From assembly GCF_026626745.1 (NCBI RefSeq), contig NZ_JAPNJW010000002.1, positions 3,620,151 through 3,684,150 of the forward strand: a stretch of DNA of 64,000 bases, in the 5' to 3' direction. Positions 52,507 to 61,439 of the stretch are shown here, one piece after another. The first letter of the stretch is position 1, and the number at the start of each line of letters is the position of its first letter. Made by a program: the position numbers and the translations under genes. Under the pieces are notes generated by a model. The model did no database searches, was not told the origin of the DNA, and saw only the letters and a list, made by a program, of their open reading frames with translations. This stretch comes from Nannocystis sp. RBIL2. Lineage in GTDB: Bacteria; Myxococcota_A; Polyangia; Nannocystales; Nannocystaceae.

Positions 52507-52608
52507 CTTGGTTCCGAAGAGCGGTCCCTGCGGTGATCCATCCCAACCCATTCCAAGCTTATCCCGTGATGATGCCACTTCATGGCACGACTCGCAGCCG
52601 CTTCAACC

Positions 52609-52625
52609 TCACCATTCGGTGGTGA
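52609..52625. promoter_or_regulatory. Inverted repeat TCACCA-TTCGG-TGGTGA
   Basis: Perfect 6-bp arms and a 5-base spacer lie in the gap between the terpene synthase and the exporter, between the candidate -35 (TTCAAC, 52602-52607) and -10 (TATACT). Possible operator for one or both genes. Confidence 0.55.
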
Positions 52626-52631
52626 TATACT
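52626..52631 (+). promoter_or_regulatory. -10 element TATACT, 9 nt before GTG
   Basis: TATACT ends nine bases before the GTG of the MMPL gene; a TTCAAC lies 18 bp upstream of it. A start near +3 to +4 would make the mRNA leaderless. Confidence 0.5.
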
Positions 52632-52640
52632 TCTGCACAG

Positions 52641-54821
52641 GTGTCCAGCCGCTCGACCCCCAGAGCCCTCGCGTGGCTCGCTGTTTGCGCCGCGCTCGGA
52701 CTCGTGGCCGCGGCTCGGGGCTCGGAGACACAGGTGTGGGGTCTGATCCCCGCAGCGCATCGACTTGTGATCGAGATCGACTTGCGGCTGCATCTCGACG
52801 ACGGTGCGCCCGATGAGGCGCTCGAGGCCGCGGTGCTTGCACTGGAGCCCCTCGCGGGTCGTTGCCCCCTGACGCCACCGCCGGCCGAGGCGAGGCGCTG
52901 GCTCGATGCGCACGCGCTCTCACTGTTGCCGCGCGAGTACCACTCCGCGCTCGCCGACCGGCTCGCTCCCGAGGCGTTGCGTTCGGCGATCGCCGGTGCG
53001 AGGGCGCGGCTCGCCAGTCCGTTCGCCGGGCTCGTCGGTGACGACCTGCGCCGCGACCCGCTCCGCCTCGCCGAGCTCGCTCCGCAGCTGGCCGGTCGCC
53101 TCGGCTTCCTCGCCGCCGCCGGGCCCGAGGCGTCGGTGCGCGGCGATCTCGTGGCCCCCGACGGGCGCAGCGCCTTGCTGTGCTTTCACCACGAGGGTTC
53201 TGCCCAGGACCTGCGCGCCAGCGCGGCCGCGCTCCTCGCCGCGCATCCGGTCTCGCTCACCGTGGTCGGCGCACCGGCTCGCGACGACGCCGCAGCGGCC
53301 GCGCTGTCCGCCGCGCCGCGCGTGCTGACCACTCTGGCCGCGGCGCTCACCCTGGTCCTCGCGCTCGCGTTCCGCAGCGTGCGGCCGGTGGTCGCCCTGC
53401 TGCTGGCGATCCTCGGACCCGCGGCCCTGCTGGCCGCTCTGGTCGCGCCGCTGGGCCTGCTCGACCTGCCGCTGCTCGCGCTCGCCGTCGGCATCTCCGC
53501 CGCTCCGGCGCGCCCCGATTGGACGGTCACGGCGCTCTCTGCCCTCGCCCTGACCCCACTCCTTCTCACGCCGTATCCGGCCTGGCAGACCTGGGGTCTC
53601 GCCTGGGCCGCCGGCCTCGCCGCCGCCGGCCTCGCTCGCCGCCTGGTCCAGCCCGCGCTCGCCGCGTGGCTCGGCAAACCGGCCGCCGAGCGGGCCCCGT
53701 TCGGCCGCCCCGACCCGCCGCCGCTGCGCCTGCGCGTCGCTCTCCCGGCCGCGGCGGCGTGCGCGATCGTCCTGTCCCTCGGGGCATGGTCTTCACGACA
53801 TGTCCGTTTCGACAGCCCCAGCCCGCTGCCGCTGGCCGACCCCGAGCTGACCGCGGCCGAGGCGGCGGTGCGGGCCGAGTTCTTCCGCCCCGAGGACGTC
53901 GCGGTGCTCCACAGCCCCGGCGCCACCCCGGAGGAGGCGCTGGCGCGGGCGGCCGAGGAGCTGCCGGCGCTGCTGTCGCTGGTGCCGACCCAGGTCGAGC
54001 GGGTCGACGCCCCGGGGGCGTTCGCGGTCGCCGAGGCCGAGCTCAAGGCCCGCCTCGACGGCCTGCTCGCGCTCGACATCCGCGGCCGGCTCGAGCTGCT
54101 GCGCGCGACGATCGCCGAGTTCGGCATGCGGCCCGACGCGTTCGGCGAATTCATCCGCGCCGCCGGCGACGACCTGCGCGACCCGCCGAGCCCCGAGAGC
54201 GCGCTGGCCGGGCCGCTCGGGCCGTGGCTCGCCGGCAAGTTCGGCCCCGACGGCATGGTCACGCGCGTCTACCTGGCGAGCGAGCAAGGCGCGCTGCCAG
54301 CGTCGCTCGACCTGCGCGGCCCCGGCGTGTTCGCCCGCGCCGAGCACGACCGCTTCTCCGCCCGCGCCGGCGCGGTCGCGGCGGCCGGCGCGTGGCTGTC
54401 GGCGCTGGTGGTGTGGCTGGCGACGCGCCGCCTGGCCCTGGCCCTGGCCCTCGCGCTGGCGGCGATCGTGGCCCAGTGCGGCCTGCTGGTCCTGCTCCAC
54501 CTGCTGGGCCGCTCGTTCGGCCCGCTCACCCTGCCGGTGCTCCTGCTGGCCGGCTCGGCCGCGGTGGTCGCCGGCCTGCGCGCGGTCCGGGCCCTCGCCG
54601 CCGGCCGCCCGTGGATCGACCCCGGCCGCTTCGCCAACGCCCTCGGCCCCCTCGCCGCCGCCCTCGCCCTGCTGGCCGCGCCGGAGCCGGTGTGGCGCTC
54701 GCTCGGCATCGCCGCCGGCCTGGCGATCCTGTGCGCCCACGGCGTCGGCGGCCTCGTCGGCCCCCTGCTCTACGCCCTCACCAGCCGCGCCGCCGAGCGC
54801 TTCTACCGCCGCCGCGAGTGA
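52641..54821 (+). CDS. MMPL/RND-type exporter (COG4258-like)
   Basis: 726 residues, GTG start. An N-terminal membrane segment (about 9-25) leads to a periplasmic domain, a membrane block (about 235-335, with LTTLAAALTLVLALAFRSVRPVVALLLA), a second periplasmic domain (about 385-575) and a membrane block (about 575-725). The layout is half of a typical RND protein in each half, as in COG4258 exporters that accompany aryl polyene and related lipids. A LolA-like gene follows 317 bp downstream, the same pair found in those clusters. An in-gene palindrome pair is at 53771-53806 (segment LGAWSSRHVRFD). Confidence 0.8.
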   Translation: MSSRSTPRALAWLAVCAALGLVAAARGSETQVWGLIPAAHRLVIEIDLRLHLDDGAPDEALEAAVLALEPLAGRCPLTPPPAEARRWLDAHALSLLPREYHSALADRLAPEALRSAIAGARARLASPFAGLVGDDLRRDPLRLAELAPQLAGRLGFLAAAGPEASVRGDLVAPDGRSALLCFHHEGSAQDLRASAAALLAAHPVSLTVVGAPARDDAAAAALSAAPRVLTTLAAALTLVLALAFRSVRPVVALLLAILGPAALLAALVAPLGLLDLPLLALAVGISAAPARPDWTVTALSALALTPLLLTPYPAWQTWGLAWAAGLAAAGLARRLVQPALAAWLGKPAAERAPFGRPDPPPLRLRVALPAAAACAIVLSLGAWSSRHVRFDSPSPLPLADPELTAAEAAVRAEFFRPEDVAVLHSPGATPEEALARAAEELPALLSLVPTQVERVDAPGAFAVAEAELKARLDGLLALDIRGRLELLRATIAEFGMRPDAFGEFIRAAGDDLRDPPSPESALAGPLGPWLAGKFGPDGMVTRVYLASEQGALPASLDLRGPGVFARAEHDRFSARAGAVAAAGAWLSALVVWLATRRLALALALALAAIVAQCGLLVLLHLLGRSFGPLTLPVLLLAGSAAVVAGLRAVRALAAGRPWIDPGRFANALGPLAAALALLAAPEPVWRSLGIAAGLAILCAHGVGGLVGPLLYALTSRAAERFYRRRE

Positions 54822-54990
54822 GATGTCCGATGCGCCATGTTTTTAAAGGCATGTCTCTTGGCGCAGATGATGGTGGGTCGCGCTGCGGACGAGCGGCCCG
54901 CGCCAGATGTCCGCGGCGCCAGGTTTTTTCACGCATGTCTCTTCGCACGGACACGACCGCGCCCCGCCGCGGACGAGCGGCCCGCGCGAC
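54822..54990 (+). repeat. Tandem pair of 84-bp repeats
   Basis: Two copies start GATGTCCG at 54822 and 54906, exactly 84 bp apart, and both contain GCATGTCTCTT and end with GCGGACGAGCGGCCCGCGC. Each is built around the palindrome family. Confidence 0.85.
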
Positions 54991-55138
54991 CTCCCCCTCG
55001 CCGCAGCTGAGCCGCTCCCGGGCTCGCAACGGGCCTCCAGCGACATGCTCCGGAGGACATGTGCTTCGTAGCATGTCCGAGAGGACCTGTCTCGTTCACC
55101 CTGTTCGATTCGACATGTCCTATCCACCAGGCTGACCC
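54991..55138. repeat. Palindrome cluster before the LolA-like gene
   Basis: GACATGCTCCGGAGGACATG (about 55042-55061), GCATGTCCGAGAGGACCTGTC and GACATGTCC follow one another up to the ATG at 55139. The MMPL-LolA gap is 317 bp in total and holds no gene. Confidence 0.7.
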
Positions 55139-55813
55139 ATGCACCCGCGCCGCACGTTCCTCCGCCTCGCCGCGGGCGCCCTCGCGCTGGCGCCCGGCCG
55201 CGCGCGCGCCCAGGCGCCGGTCGTCGACCGCCAGCTCACGCGCCGGCTCGAGCTGTGGGCCAAGGCCGCGGCAGGCACCCGCGTGCTGGTGGCCCGCTAC
55301 GCGCTGACGCGGCAGTCGACGCTGCTGAAGGAGCCGCTCAAGACGGCGGGCACGCTGCTGGCGCGCGCCCCGGACACTCTGGTCATGCGCGACGACACCC
55401 GCGACGGCGCGACCACTCGCCTGGCGCGCGGGCGGCTCGAGATCCGCCCCAACGACCCGGCCCTGCCGGCCCTGGCCGAGGCGCCGAGCCCGACGGTCAC
55501 CTGGCTGTTCGAGCACGTCCTCGCGCTGTTCTGCGTCCCCGAGGGCGCCGGCGAGCCGACCGCCGCGCTGCAAGCGGACGCCCGCCTGACGGTGCCGCGC
55601 GGGCCAGGGCACCTGCTGGCGATCACCCCGCGCCGCGATCACCCCGCGCGCCGGGAGATCCGCGACCTCGTGGTCCACCTCGATCCGCACACCGGCGACG
55701 TCGACCAGCTCGACCTGGTCGAGGCCGGCGGCGACAAGCTCGTCATCACCTTCAGCCAGCGCCGCCGCGACGCCGGCGAGGACGAGATCGCCGCGCTGCT
55801 GCAGCCGACCTGA
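55139..55813 (+). CDS. LolA-like outer-membrane lipoprotein carrier
   Basis: 224 residues with a twin-arginine-like N-terminus (HPRRTFLRLAAGALALAPG) and cleavage after RARA. The remaining domain (about 27-224) is strand-rich with a C-terminal hydrophobic repeat and resembles LolA/LprG-type carriers of the kind paired with COG4258 exporters (COG2834). It probably ferries a lipid or polyketide from the exporter to the outer membrane. A TGTCC-GCAG-GGACA hairpin follows the stop. Confidence 0.7.
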   Translation: MHPRRTFLRLAAGALALAPGRARAQAPVVDRQLTRRLELWAKAAAGTRVLVARYALTRQSTLLKEPLKTAGTLLARAPDTLVMRDDTRDGATTRLARGRLEIRPNDPALPALAEAPSPTVTWLFEHVLALFCVPEGAGEPTAALQADARLTVPRGPGHLLAITPRRDHPARREIRDLVVHLDPHTGDVDQLDLVEAGGDKLVITFSQRRRDAGEDEIAALLQPT

Positions 55814-55826
55814 ATCCTCGAATTTA

Positions 55827-55844
55827 CCTGTCCGCAGGGACAGG
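55827..55844. terminator. Hairpin CCTGTCC-GCAG-GGACAGG between convergent genes
   Basis: Perfect 7-bp stem lies 13 bases after the LolA-like stop, ahead of the convergent DUF2330 stop at 55862. A terminator role is likely but no U-tract follows. Confidence 0.7.
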
Positions 55845-55861
55845 CGGCCCGAACGAACAGC

Positions 55862-57577
55862 TCATGCCGCCCGGCGCCGGCGGCCGCGCCAGGCGAACCC
55901 GAACACCACGCCGAGGCCGAGGGCGGCGCTCCACGAGCCGCGGCGCAGGGCGCAGCTGACCCCGTCGCCGTCGTCGTAGTCGTAGCGGGCGTTCGAGGCC
56001 TTGAGGCTGGCGACGATCTCGGGGTCGAAGTCCTGCAGCAGTTGCGGCGCGCCGGCCGGGGCGATCTGCTCGACGCGCTGGGCGGCCGGCATGTCGGTGA
56101 ACTCCGGCCACAGGCCGCCCGCGTCGAGCAGCACGCCGCGGCCGTTCGGCATGAGCATGCGGTTCGAGCCGGCGCACGGCACCTGCATCACCGCCTGGCG
56201 GAGGTTCGAGACCTCGCCGAGGTCGGGGTTCTGGACGAACTCGGGATCGACCGTCATCTCCTCGGGCGAAATGATCGTCAGCATGCGCGACAGGTACGGC
56301 CAGCGGGCCAGCAGGTCGACCGCGCGCCGGCCCGGGTCGACGATGCGCTCCTGCATCGCATTGGCGAACGCCGGCCCGCTCCACGCGTCGAGGTCGATCA
56401 TGCCCTCGTAGGCCTGCAGATCGGCGTAGAACGCGTCCTCGGAGATCTCCGGCGGCGCCGGCAAGTACGTGCGCAGGAGCGGCAGCAGCTGCGGATGGTC
56501 GTACGCGCACGGCTCGAACGAGCAGTCGACCAGGCCCTGGCCGGCGAGCGCGTCGATCACCGAGAAGCCGTCGTTGAGCGGCATCAACTCGACGAAGGCG
56601 TCGGCGTTCCAGCGGTCGCTGAAGACGCCGTCGGTGCTGACCACGTCCGAGCCGCCGGCGTACTCGGTGACGAAGCCGTGGCCGTCGGCCATCGGCACGT
56701 CGATCGCCCGCCGCACCACCTCGTTGTAGTTGCCCGCGCTGGTGGTCCAGTCGATCGCCACGTCGTTGATCTCGACGTGGCGGTAGTTCGACGGCGCGTA
56801 GCGGCTGTGGCCGAGGCCGAACACCCGCACGCCCATGTCCGGCACCGCCGCGATCGCAGTCAGCCGCAGCGGCACACACGGCGTGGTGCCGGCGTAGGTC
56901 ATCACGATCGGCTGCAGCTCCTCGACCCCGGCCCCGTGGCGCAGCTTGGCCGCCGCGAAGTAGAAGCCGTCGTCGAGGTACTCCTGCATGATCGGTCCGG
57001 CGGCGGGGTCCTGGTAGTAGCCGGCCGCGTCGAGCCACTGCCACACCTCGTCGGCGGTGCCGCCCTTGAGCACGACGATCTCGAACGGCCCGACGATCTC
57101 GCGCTTGACCACCTCGAACCCGCCGGTGCCCTCGGTGCCGCCGTCGCTGCCGAAGCCGTCCCCGTCGCCGGCGCTCTGGGCGAGGCTGACGACCCCGCAG
57201 CCGTACGACGGGTCGTCGTCGTCGGCGCAGTCGCGCGTGACTGTGAAGTTGTAGGTCGGCACCGTCGCCGCCAGCAGGTTGGTGAACAGCACCTCGGAGC
57301 CCACGGCGAAGTCCGGCTCCGCCGTCACGGGGATGACCCACCCGAACTTCAGTGGATCGCCGGTGTACTGGATCTGGATGTGCGCCTCGACCGTGCCCGC
57401 GGCCTCGTCGATGGCGAACAGGATGTTCTCGCCGGTCTGGTCGACGGGGGTCGGCTGGTTGTCGACCAGGTCGCAGAAGAAGCCGCCGCACGCGCGCGCT
57501 GGGGTCGCCGGCAGCCATGACGCGAGCCCGACGACGAAGCCGAAGGTGACACCCAGAGGACGAAAGCCGCGCGACAT
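55862..57577 (-). CDS. DUF2330 protein with MYXO-CTERM-like tail
   Basis: 571 residues. Signal peptide MSRGFRPLGVTFGFVVGLASW ending ATPARA, then CGGFFCD, the characteristic start of DUF2330 proteins. The remainder is a strand-rich secreted domain with several Cys. The C-terminus SCALRRGSWSAALGLGVV followed by FAWRGRRRRAA resembles the Cys/hydrophobic/Arg-rich MYXO-CTERM sorting tail. It may be processed and attached to the outer surface. Function unknown. A TGTGAT sequence lies eight bases before the ATG. Confidence 0.82.
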   Translation of the reverse strand: MSRGFRPLGVTFGFVVGLASWLPATPARACGGFFCDLVDNQPTPVDQTGENILFAIDEAAGTVEAHIQIQYTGDPLKFGWVIPVTAEPDFAVGSEVLFTNLLAATVPTYNFTVTRDCADDDDPSYGCGVVSLAQSAGDGDGFGSDGGTEGTGGFEVVKREIVGPFEIVVLKGGTADEVWQWLDAAGYYQDPAAGPIMQEYLDDGFYFAAAKLRHGAGVEELQPIVMTYAGTTPCVPLRLTAIAAVPDMGVRVFGLGHSRYAPSNYRHVEINDVAIDWTTSAGNYNEVVRRAIDVPMADGHGFVTEYAGGSDVVSTDGVFSDRWNADAFVELMPLNDGFSVIDALAGQGLVDCSFEPCAYDHPQLLPLLRTYLPAPPEISEDAFYADLQAYEGMIDLDAWSGPAFANAMQERIVDPGRRAVDLLARWPYLSRMLTIISPEEMTVDPEFVQNPDLGEVSNLRQAVMQVPCAGSNRMLMPNGRGVLLDAGGLWPEFTDMPAAQRVEQIAPAGAPQLLQDFDPEIVASLKASNARYDYDDGDGVSCALRRGSWSAALGLGVVFGFAWRGRRRRAA

Positions 57578-58259
57578 CGACTCCCATCACAGGCGATCGC
57601 CGACGCGCCGTCCAGGGGGCCCGGGAGCCCCGAGTCGCCATCCGCATCATGGCGACGGGCGGCCGATCGGCGAACCGCGCTTCGCAGCCCGAACAGGACG
57701 AACACTGCCGGCGGTGAGATCTCGACGGACGAACGGCGCACGCCTCACAGTTCGTTCCGCGGTCGCGCAAGCGCTTCGCGCAGCCGCTCTCACCGGCGAG
57801 AACCGGCCTGCGCGGCAGATCCGCCGCAGCTCCGCGTCCCCCGCCGGACCCGCTCACGACCACCGGTGCGAGCGCGCGACATTTTCCGACAGGCCGTTCG
57901 CCACCGGCGCCTGAACAGCTGACGGCGCCCGCTCTCGCGGTGATTCTCGCGAGTGACAGCTCGCCGGGGAGCGCCGTTGCTGCACCGACACGAAGCACCC
58001 GGGCCCGAAAAGATCGCGTCCCGTTTCCGCGTCGCGGATGGAGCTCACGACCTCCTGCGCGCAGCAGCGGGACCGCACTGCGGACCGAGCTCACGATCTT
58101 CCGCTCATGCGCGCGAGCAGCAGCTCGGTCGCGTTGCGGACCGAGCTCACGGCGCCTGGTTCGCGCGGCGTCGCCGAGCATGCAGCGAATCACCGCGCGC
58201 GCTCGCCTGCGGGCGCGGGCGCGGCTCCCGATCGCGCCATGAACAACGTCCTTGCGCGA
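57578..58259. other. 682-bp interval without a supported gene
   Basis: The frames are Arg/Ala-rich or broken. Three copies of GAGCTCACG occur at 58041, 58087 and 58143 with spacing of 46 and 56 bp. No palindrome of the main family was seen here. Confidence 0.5.
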
Positions 58260-58493
58260 TCAACCGCTACCGGGGCCGAGCGCCTTCGGGCCCGAGCCGC
58301 GCATCCACAGGTAACCGACCCCGCCGAGCAGCACGAGCGGCCAGAACACCAGCGCTGCGTAGGCCACCGCGGCCGAGCTCACGCCGGTGAGCGCTGCGGC
58401 GCCTGCTGCGGCCCCGTTGGTGGCTTGGCGCTGCTTGCTGTAGGCGTAGGTGGCGCCGGCGGTGCCGCAGCCGATGAGTAGCGCGAGGAGCAT
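58260..58493 (-). CDS. Small membrane protein with two segments
   Basis: 77 residues, ATG at 58493 after GGAGG. Hydrophobic segments at about 1-17 (MLLALLIGCGTAGATYA) and 36-66 (LTGVSSAAVAYAALVFWPLVLLGGVGYLW), with a Lys/Gln patch between. It is too small and too poor in motifs to name. It lies divergent from the zinc-ribbon gene with a shared promoter region. Confidence 0.6.
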   Translation of the reverse strand: MLLALLIGCGTAGATYAYSKQRQATNGAAAGAAALTGVSSAAVAYAALVFWPLVLLGGVGYLWMRGSGPKALGPGSG

Positions 58494-58525
58494 GAGCGGG
58501 ACCTCCGGAAAAAGCGGTGTGCCGC

Positions 58526-58533
58526 AGTATAGT
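58526..58533. promoter_or_regulatory. Overlapping -10 elements for divergent genes
   Basis: GCAGTATAGTGC holds TATAGT (plus, 58528-58533) and TATACT (minus, 58526-58531), the latter placed 32 bp before the ATG at 58493. Confidence 0.4.
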
Positions 58534-58582
58534 GCTTTCGCGGGGCGGGGCGAGCGGACTGGACGCCGGGCGGACGGCGGCT

Positions 58583-58588
58583 GATACT
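58583..58588 (+). promoter_or_regulatory. -10-like GATACT, 7 nt before GTG
   Basis: GATACT ends seven bases before the GTG at 58596, a leaderless arrangement like several genes in this window. Confidence 0.4.
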
Positions 58589-58595
58589 TCCGGCC

Positions 58596-60443
58596 GTGAC
58601 GGACGACCGGAAGAGCAACAGCGCCCGTGATTCGCGGCCCAGGGCTGCGGGCCCGGGCCCCGCGGGCGGACCGCAGCAGGACCGCTCGAGGCGAGAGCGC
58701 GGCAGAGGTCCGCGCGAGGGTGGCGAGTCGGCGGGGAACGGCGCGGCTGGAGCCGAGGCTCGCCCGCCGCGCGACGGCGGAGGCGAGGCTCGCCCGCCGC
58801 GCGACGGCGGAGGCGAGGCTCGCCCGCCGCGCGACGGTGAGCGTGGCGAGCGGCGACCGGGCGGCGATCGCCCACGCCGTGACGACGGCCCGCGCGGCGA
58901 CCGACGCGATGACCGACGCGATGACCGACGCGACGATCGACGCGGCGCACCCCCGCCGCGGCGCGACACCTCGTCGCCGCTGACCGCCTCGCTGTTCAGC
59001 GCCGTCCAGGACAAAGAGATGCCGTGCCGGATCGCCGGCTGCGAGAACACCTGGACGTGGTTCGCCGCCCAGCAGATCCGCGGCTTCGGCCAGAGGCCGC
59101 CCGACCGCATGTGCGACCACCACCTAGCGCAGTTCAGCGAGCTCGCCGACCGCGAGGTCCACTGCCGCACGCCTGGCTGCCCCAACACCTGGCTGTGGAA
59201 GCGCGGGGCCCAGCTCGCCGAGCTGCAGCGGCACGGCAAGCTGCGCAAGCCCGCCCGCCTGTGCAACGAGTGCGTGGCCGCCGAGCACGACACCCACGAC
59301 GCCGAGATGCCGTGCAAGGTCGAGGGCTGCCGGCGCAAGTGGATCTGGTCGCGTGACGCCCAGCTGCGCCACCGCCTGTGGGTCCTGCGCCAGCGGGCCC
59401 GCGCTCGCGCGCTCGAGAACCGCGCCCACGAGTCGGCCGCCGCCGAGGCCGCGGCGGTCGCCGCCGAGCCTGCCCCTTCGGACCTGTCCGCAGAGACAGC
59501 CGCCGAGAACACCGCGCCGATCGCCGAGGCCAGCGCCCCGGCGACCGACGAGGCGACGCCCGCGGGCGGCGAGGCCCACGAGGCCGGCGAGGGCAAGGCC
59601 GGGCCGGGCAAGAAGCGCCGGCGCCGGCGCAAGCAGCACGTGCGCGCCGTGCCGGACCCAGAGGGCCCGCCGCAGCGCATGTGTGGCCTGTGCGCGCAGA
59701 AGCTCGGGCGCCTGGTCGCGCGCGAGGTCCCGTGCAAGGTGCACGGCTGCGTGCGCACGTGGACGTGGGACCGCGCCGGTCAGCTGCGGGCGTGGGTGCA
59801 GTCGGGCAGCGACGACGTCGACTTCGACCCGCCGGCGCCCAAGCGCATGTGCGAGACCTGCCGCGAGTTCTGCCGCAAGCACCCCGACCGCGAGATCCAC
59901 TGCGGCCGCCCCGGCTGCGAGTCGGTGTGGATGTACAAGACCGGCGCCCAGCTGCAGGCCTTCCTGGCCGGTCGGCTGCAGGACCCGCTCAAGCTGTGCG
60001 ACGAGTGCGCCAAGGGCGAGTTCGCCAAGACGATCGAGGAGGCCGGCCTGCCCGAGGGCGCCGAGATCATGCCGTGCGTGGTCCCGGCGTGCGAAGGCAC
60101 CTGGGTCTACATGCCGGGCCAGAAGTTGATGCACGTGCCCGACGGCGAGCTCGCGCCGGACCGCATGTGCCTCAAGTGCAAGCGTGAGCGAGGCCTGGCC
60201 CCGCCCGAGGAAATCGCCGCCGAGCCCGCCGCCGAGCTCGAGATCTCGCCGGAGGACACCGAGGCGCCCGAGGACGACGGCGACGAGCTGCTCGCCGACG
60301 ACCCCGAGCCGGCGTCGCACGACGACGGCGCGGCCGACGACGGCGCGCACGCCGACGACGGCGCGCACGCCGACGACGACGAGCCACTGACGGACGAGGA
60401 GCCGGCGGCGGACGACGAGGCCCCGGTCGCGACTTCGGATTGA
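58596..60443 (+). CDS. Protein with six Cys4 zinc-ribbon-like modules
   Basis: 615 residues, GTG start. The first 135 residues are disordered, with three GGGEARPPRD repeats and RRDD repeats, like RGG-type RNA-binding tails. Six modules follow, each (P)C-x4-C-x2-TWxW-x3-Q-x-n-(R)(L/M)C-x2-C: CRIAGC, CRTPGC, CKVEGC, CKVHGC, CGRPGC and CVVPAC start them at about 144, 189, 239, 380, 434 and 492. The third is split by a 100-residue Ala/Glu and Lys/Arg-rich insert (about 262-358) that includes a palindrome-encoded segment. The C-terminus is acidic with DDGAHA repeats. The modules resemble PF13451 (probable zinc-ribbon) but with CxxxxC. Nucleic-acid or protein binding is likely; no enzyme motif. Confidence 0.7.
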   Translation: MTDDRKSNSARDSRPRAAGPGPAGGPQQDRSRRERGRGPREGGESAGNGAAGAEARPPRDGGGEARPPRDGGGEARPPRDGERGERRPGGDRPRRDDGPRGDRRDDRRDDRRDDRRGAPPPRRDTSSPLTASLFSAVQDKEMPCRIAGCENTWTWFAAQQIRGFGQRPPDRMCDHHLAQFSELADREVHCRTPGCPNTWLWKRGAQLAELQRHGKLRKPARLCNECVAAEHDTHDAEMPCKVEGCRRKWIWSRDAQLRHRLWVLRQRARARALENRAHESAAAEAAAVAAEPAPSDLSAETAAENTAPIAEASAPATDEATPAGGEAHEAGEGKAGPGKKRRRRRKQHVRAVPDPEGPPQRMCGLCAQKLGRLVAREVPCKVHGCVRTWTWDRAGQLRAWVQSGSDDVDFDPPAPKRMCETCREFCRKHPDREIHCGRPGCESVWMYKTGAQLQAFLAGRLQDPLKLCDECAKGEFAKTIEEAGLPEGAEIMPCVVPACEGTWVYMPGQKLMHVPDGELAPDRMCLKCKRERGLAPPEEIAAEPAAELEISPEDTEAPEDDGDELLADDPEPASHDDGAADDGAHADDGAHADDDEPLTDEEPAADDEAPVATSD

Positions 60444-60639
60444 CGAGCCGCAGCGTCGCGTGCGAGCCTCCGCGGGCGCACGCGACGCTGCTCTCTCGAC
60501 CGCGTCTTCCCGCTCCCGGGCCCTTCGGGTCCGACCCTCGCACCAGCGACTCCGACCGCTCCCGCGTGCGCGCCCTCTCCGACCGGACCTCGAGCCTCGC
60601 GCCCGGATCCGGTCCTCGACCGCCCCGTGACCGTCACGG

Positions 60640-60714
60640 GGCGCCTGTCGTTCGGTACAGGTCCGAACGCGCAGGTCCTTTCGTACAGGCACTTCGAGAC
60701 AGGTCCGATCGGCC
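60640..60714. repeat. Palindrome cluster before membrane protein gene
   Basis: GGTACAGGTCC, CAGGTCCTTTCGTACAGG and GACAGGTCCG follow one another up to the ATG at 60715. Lies at the end of a 271-bp gap. Confidence 0.6.
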
Positions 60715-61398
60715 ATGGCCGCCAACCCGCCCCCGCGCTCCTTCGCCCTGGCCGAGACTCGGCGCCGCTACGAGGCCACCCCGCGCAACCTCGACGACGA
60801 CCTGCAGCGGATGGCCCGCGGCGACCGCGGCTGCCTCGGCGACGCGATCTCGGGCTTCGGCGCGCTCGGGGTCCTGGTGTCGGGCGTGCTCGGCTACCTC
60901 GGCTACCTCGGCATGGGCTTCATGGTCGTGTTCGCGGGCCTGCTGATCGGCGGCTTCGTGCTCAGCGCGGCCGCCCAGACCCGCAGCGGCCCGGCCCGCC
61001 TCAAGGCGCTGACCGAGGGCCCGCTGGCGCTCGGCCGGGTGCTGCGGGCCGACCCGGCCCTGTTCGAGCCCGGCGACGTGCCGCACCCGGCCCTCGTGGT
61101 GTTCGCCGTCGATGCCCCGCACCGCTTCGACACGACCTACCTCCACGCGGTGGCGACGGCGCTGCTGACCCTGCGCGACGCTCCCACCGCGCCCGCCGAT
61201 CAGGCCGCGATCGCGGCGATGCTGCGCGACCCCAACCAGATCGCCCCGTTGCGCCTGCCGACCGCGCTCGCGGGCGCGGGCGAGGCGTGGCTCGGGGTGG
61301 TGAGCGTCGACCCGCGCCGCCTGCCGGCGCGCCGGGTCGAGGATCATCTGGTGCCGGTGATCGCGGCGCCAGGCCTCGGCTTCGTCGAGCACGTATAG
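60715..61398 (+). CDS. Membrane protein, unknown function
   Basis: 227 residues. One hydrophobic double segment (about 44-80, ISGFGALGVLVSGVLGYLGY then LGMGFMVVFAGLLIGGFVLS), then a cytoplasmic-like domain (about 90-227) with HPALVVFAVDAPHRFDTTYLHA and a strand-rich end. No family recognised. Convergent with the AgmX-type gene. Confidence 0.6.
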   Translation: MAANPPPRSFALAETRRRYEATPRNLDDDLQRMARGDRGCLGDAISGFGALGVLVSGVLGYLGYLGMGFMVVFAGLLIGGFVLSAAAQTRSGPARLKALTEGPLALGRVLRADPALFEPGDVPHPALVVFAVDAPHRFDTTYLHAVATALLTLRDAPTAPADQAAIAAMLRDPNQIAPLRLPTALAGAGEAWLGVVSVDPRRLPARRVEDHLVPVIAAPGLGFVEHV

Positions 61399-61439
61399 CC
61401 CGCGCGCACCCTCGCAGCGGATGCGGTCGTTCGCGCTGC

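Noticed and set aside
57279..57914. 211-residue plus-strand frame across the DUF2330 promoter
   Set aside because: Overlaps the DUF2330 start and has non-coding, Arg/Pro-rich composition.
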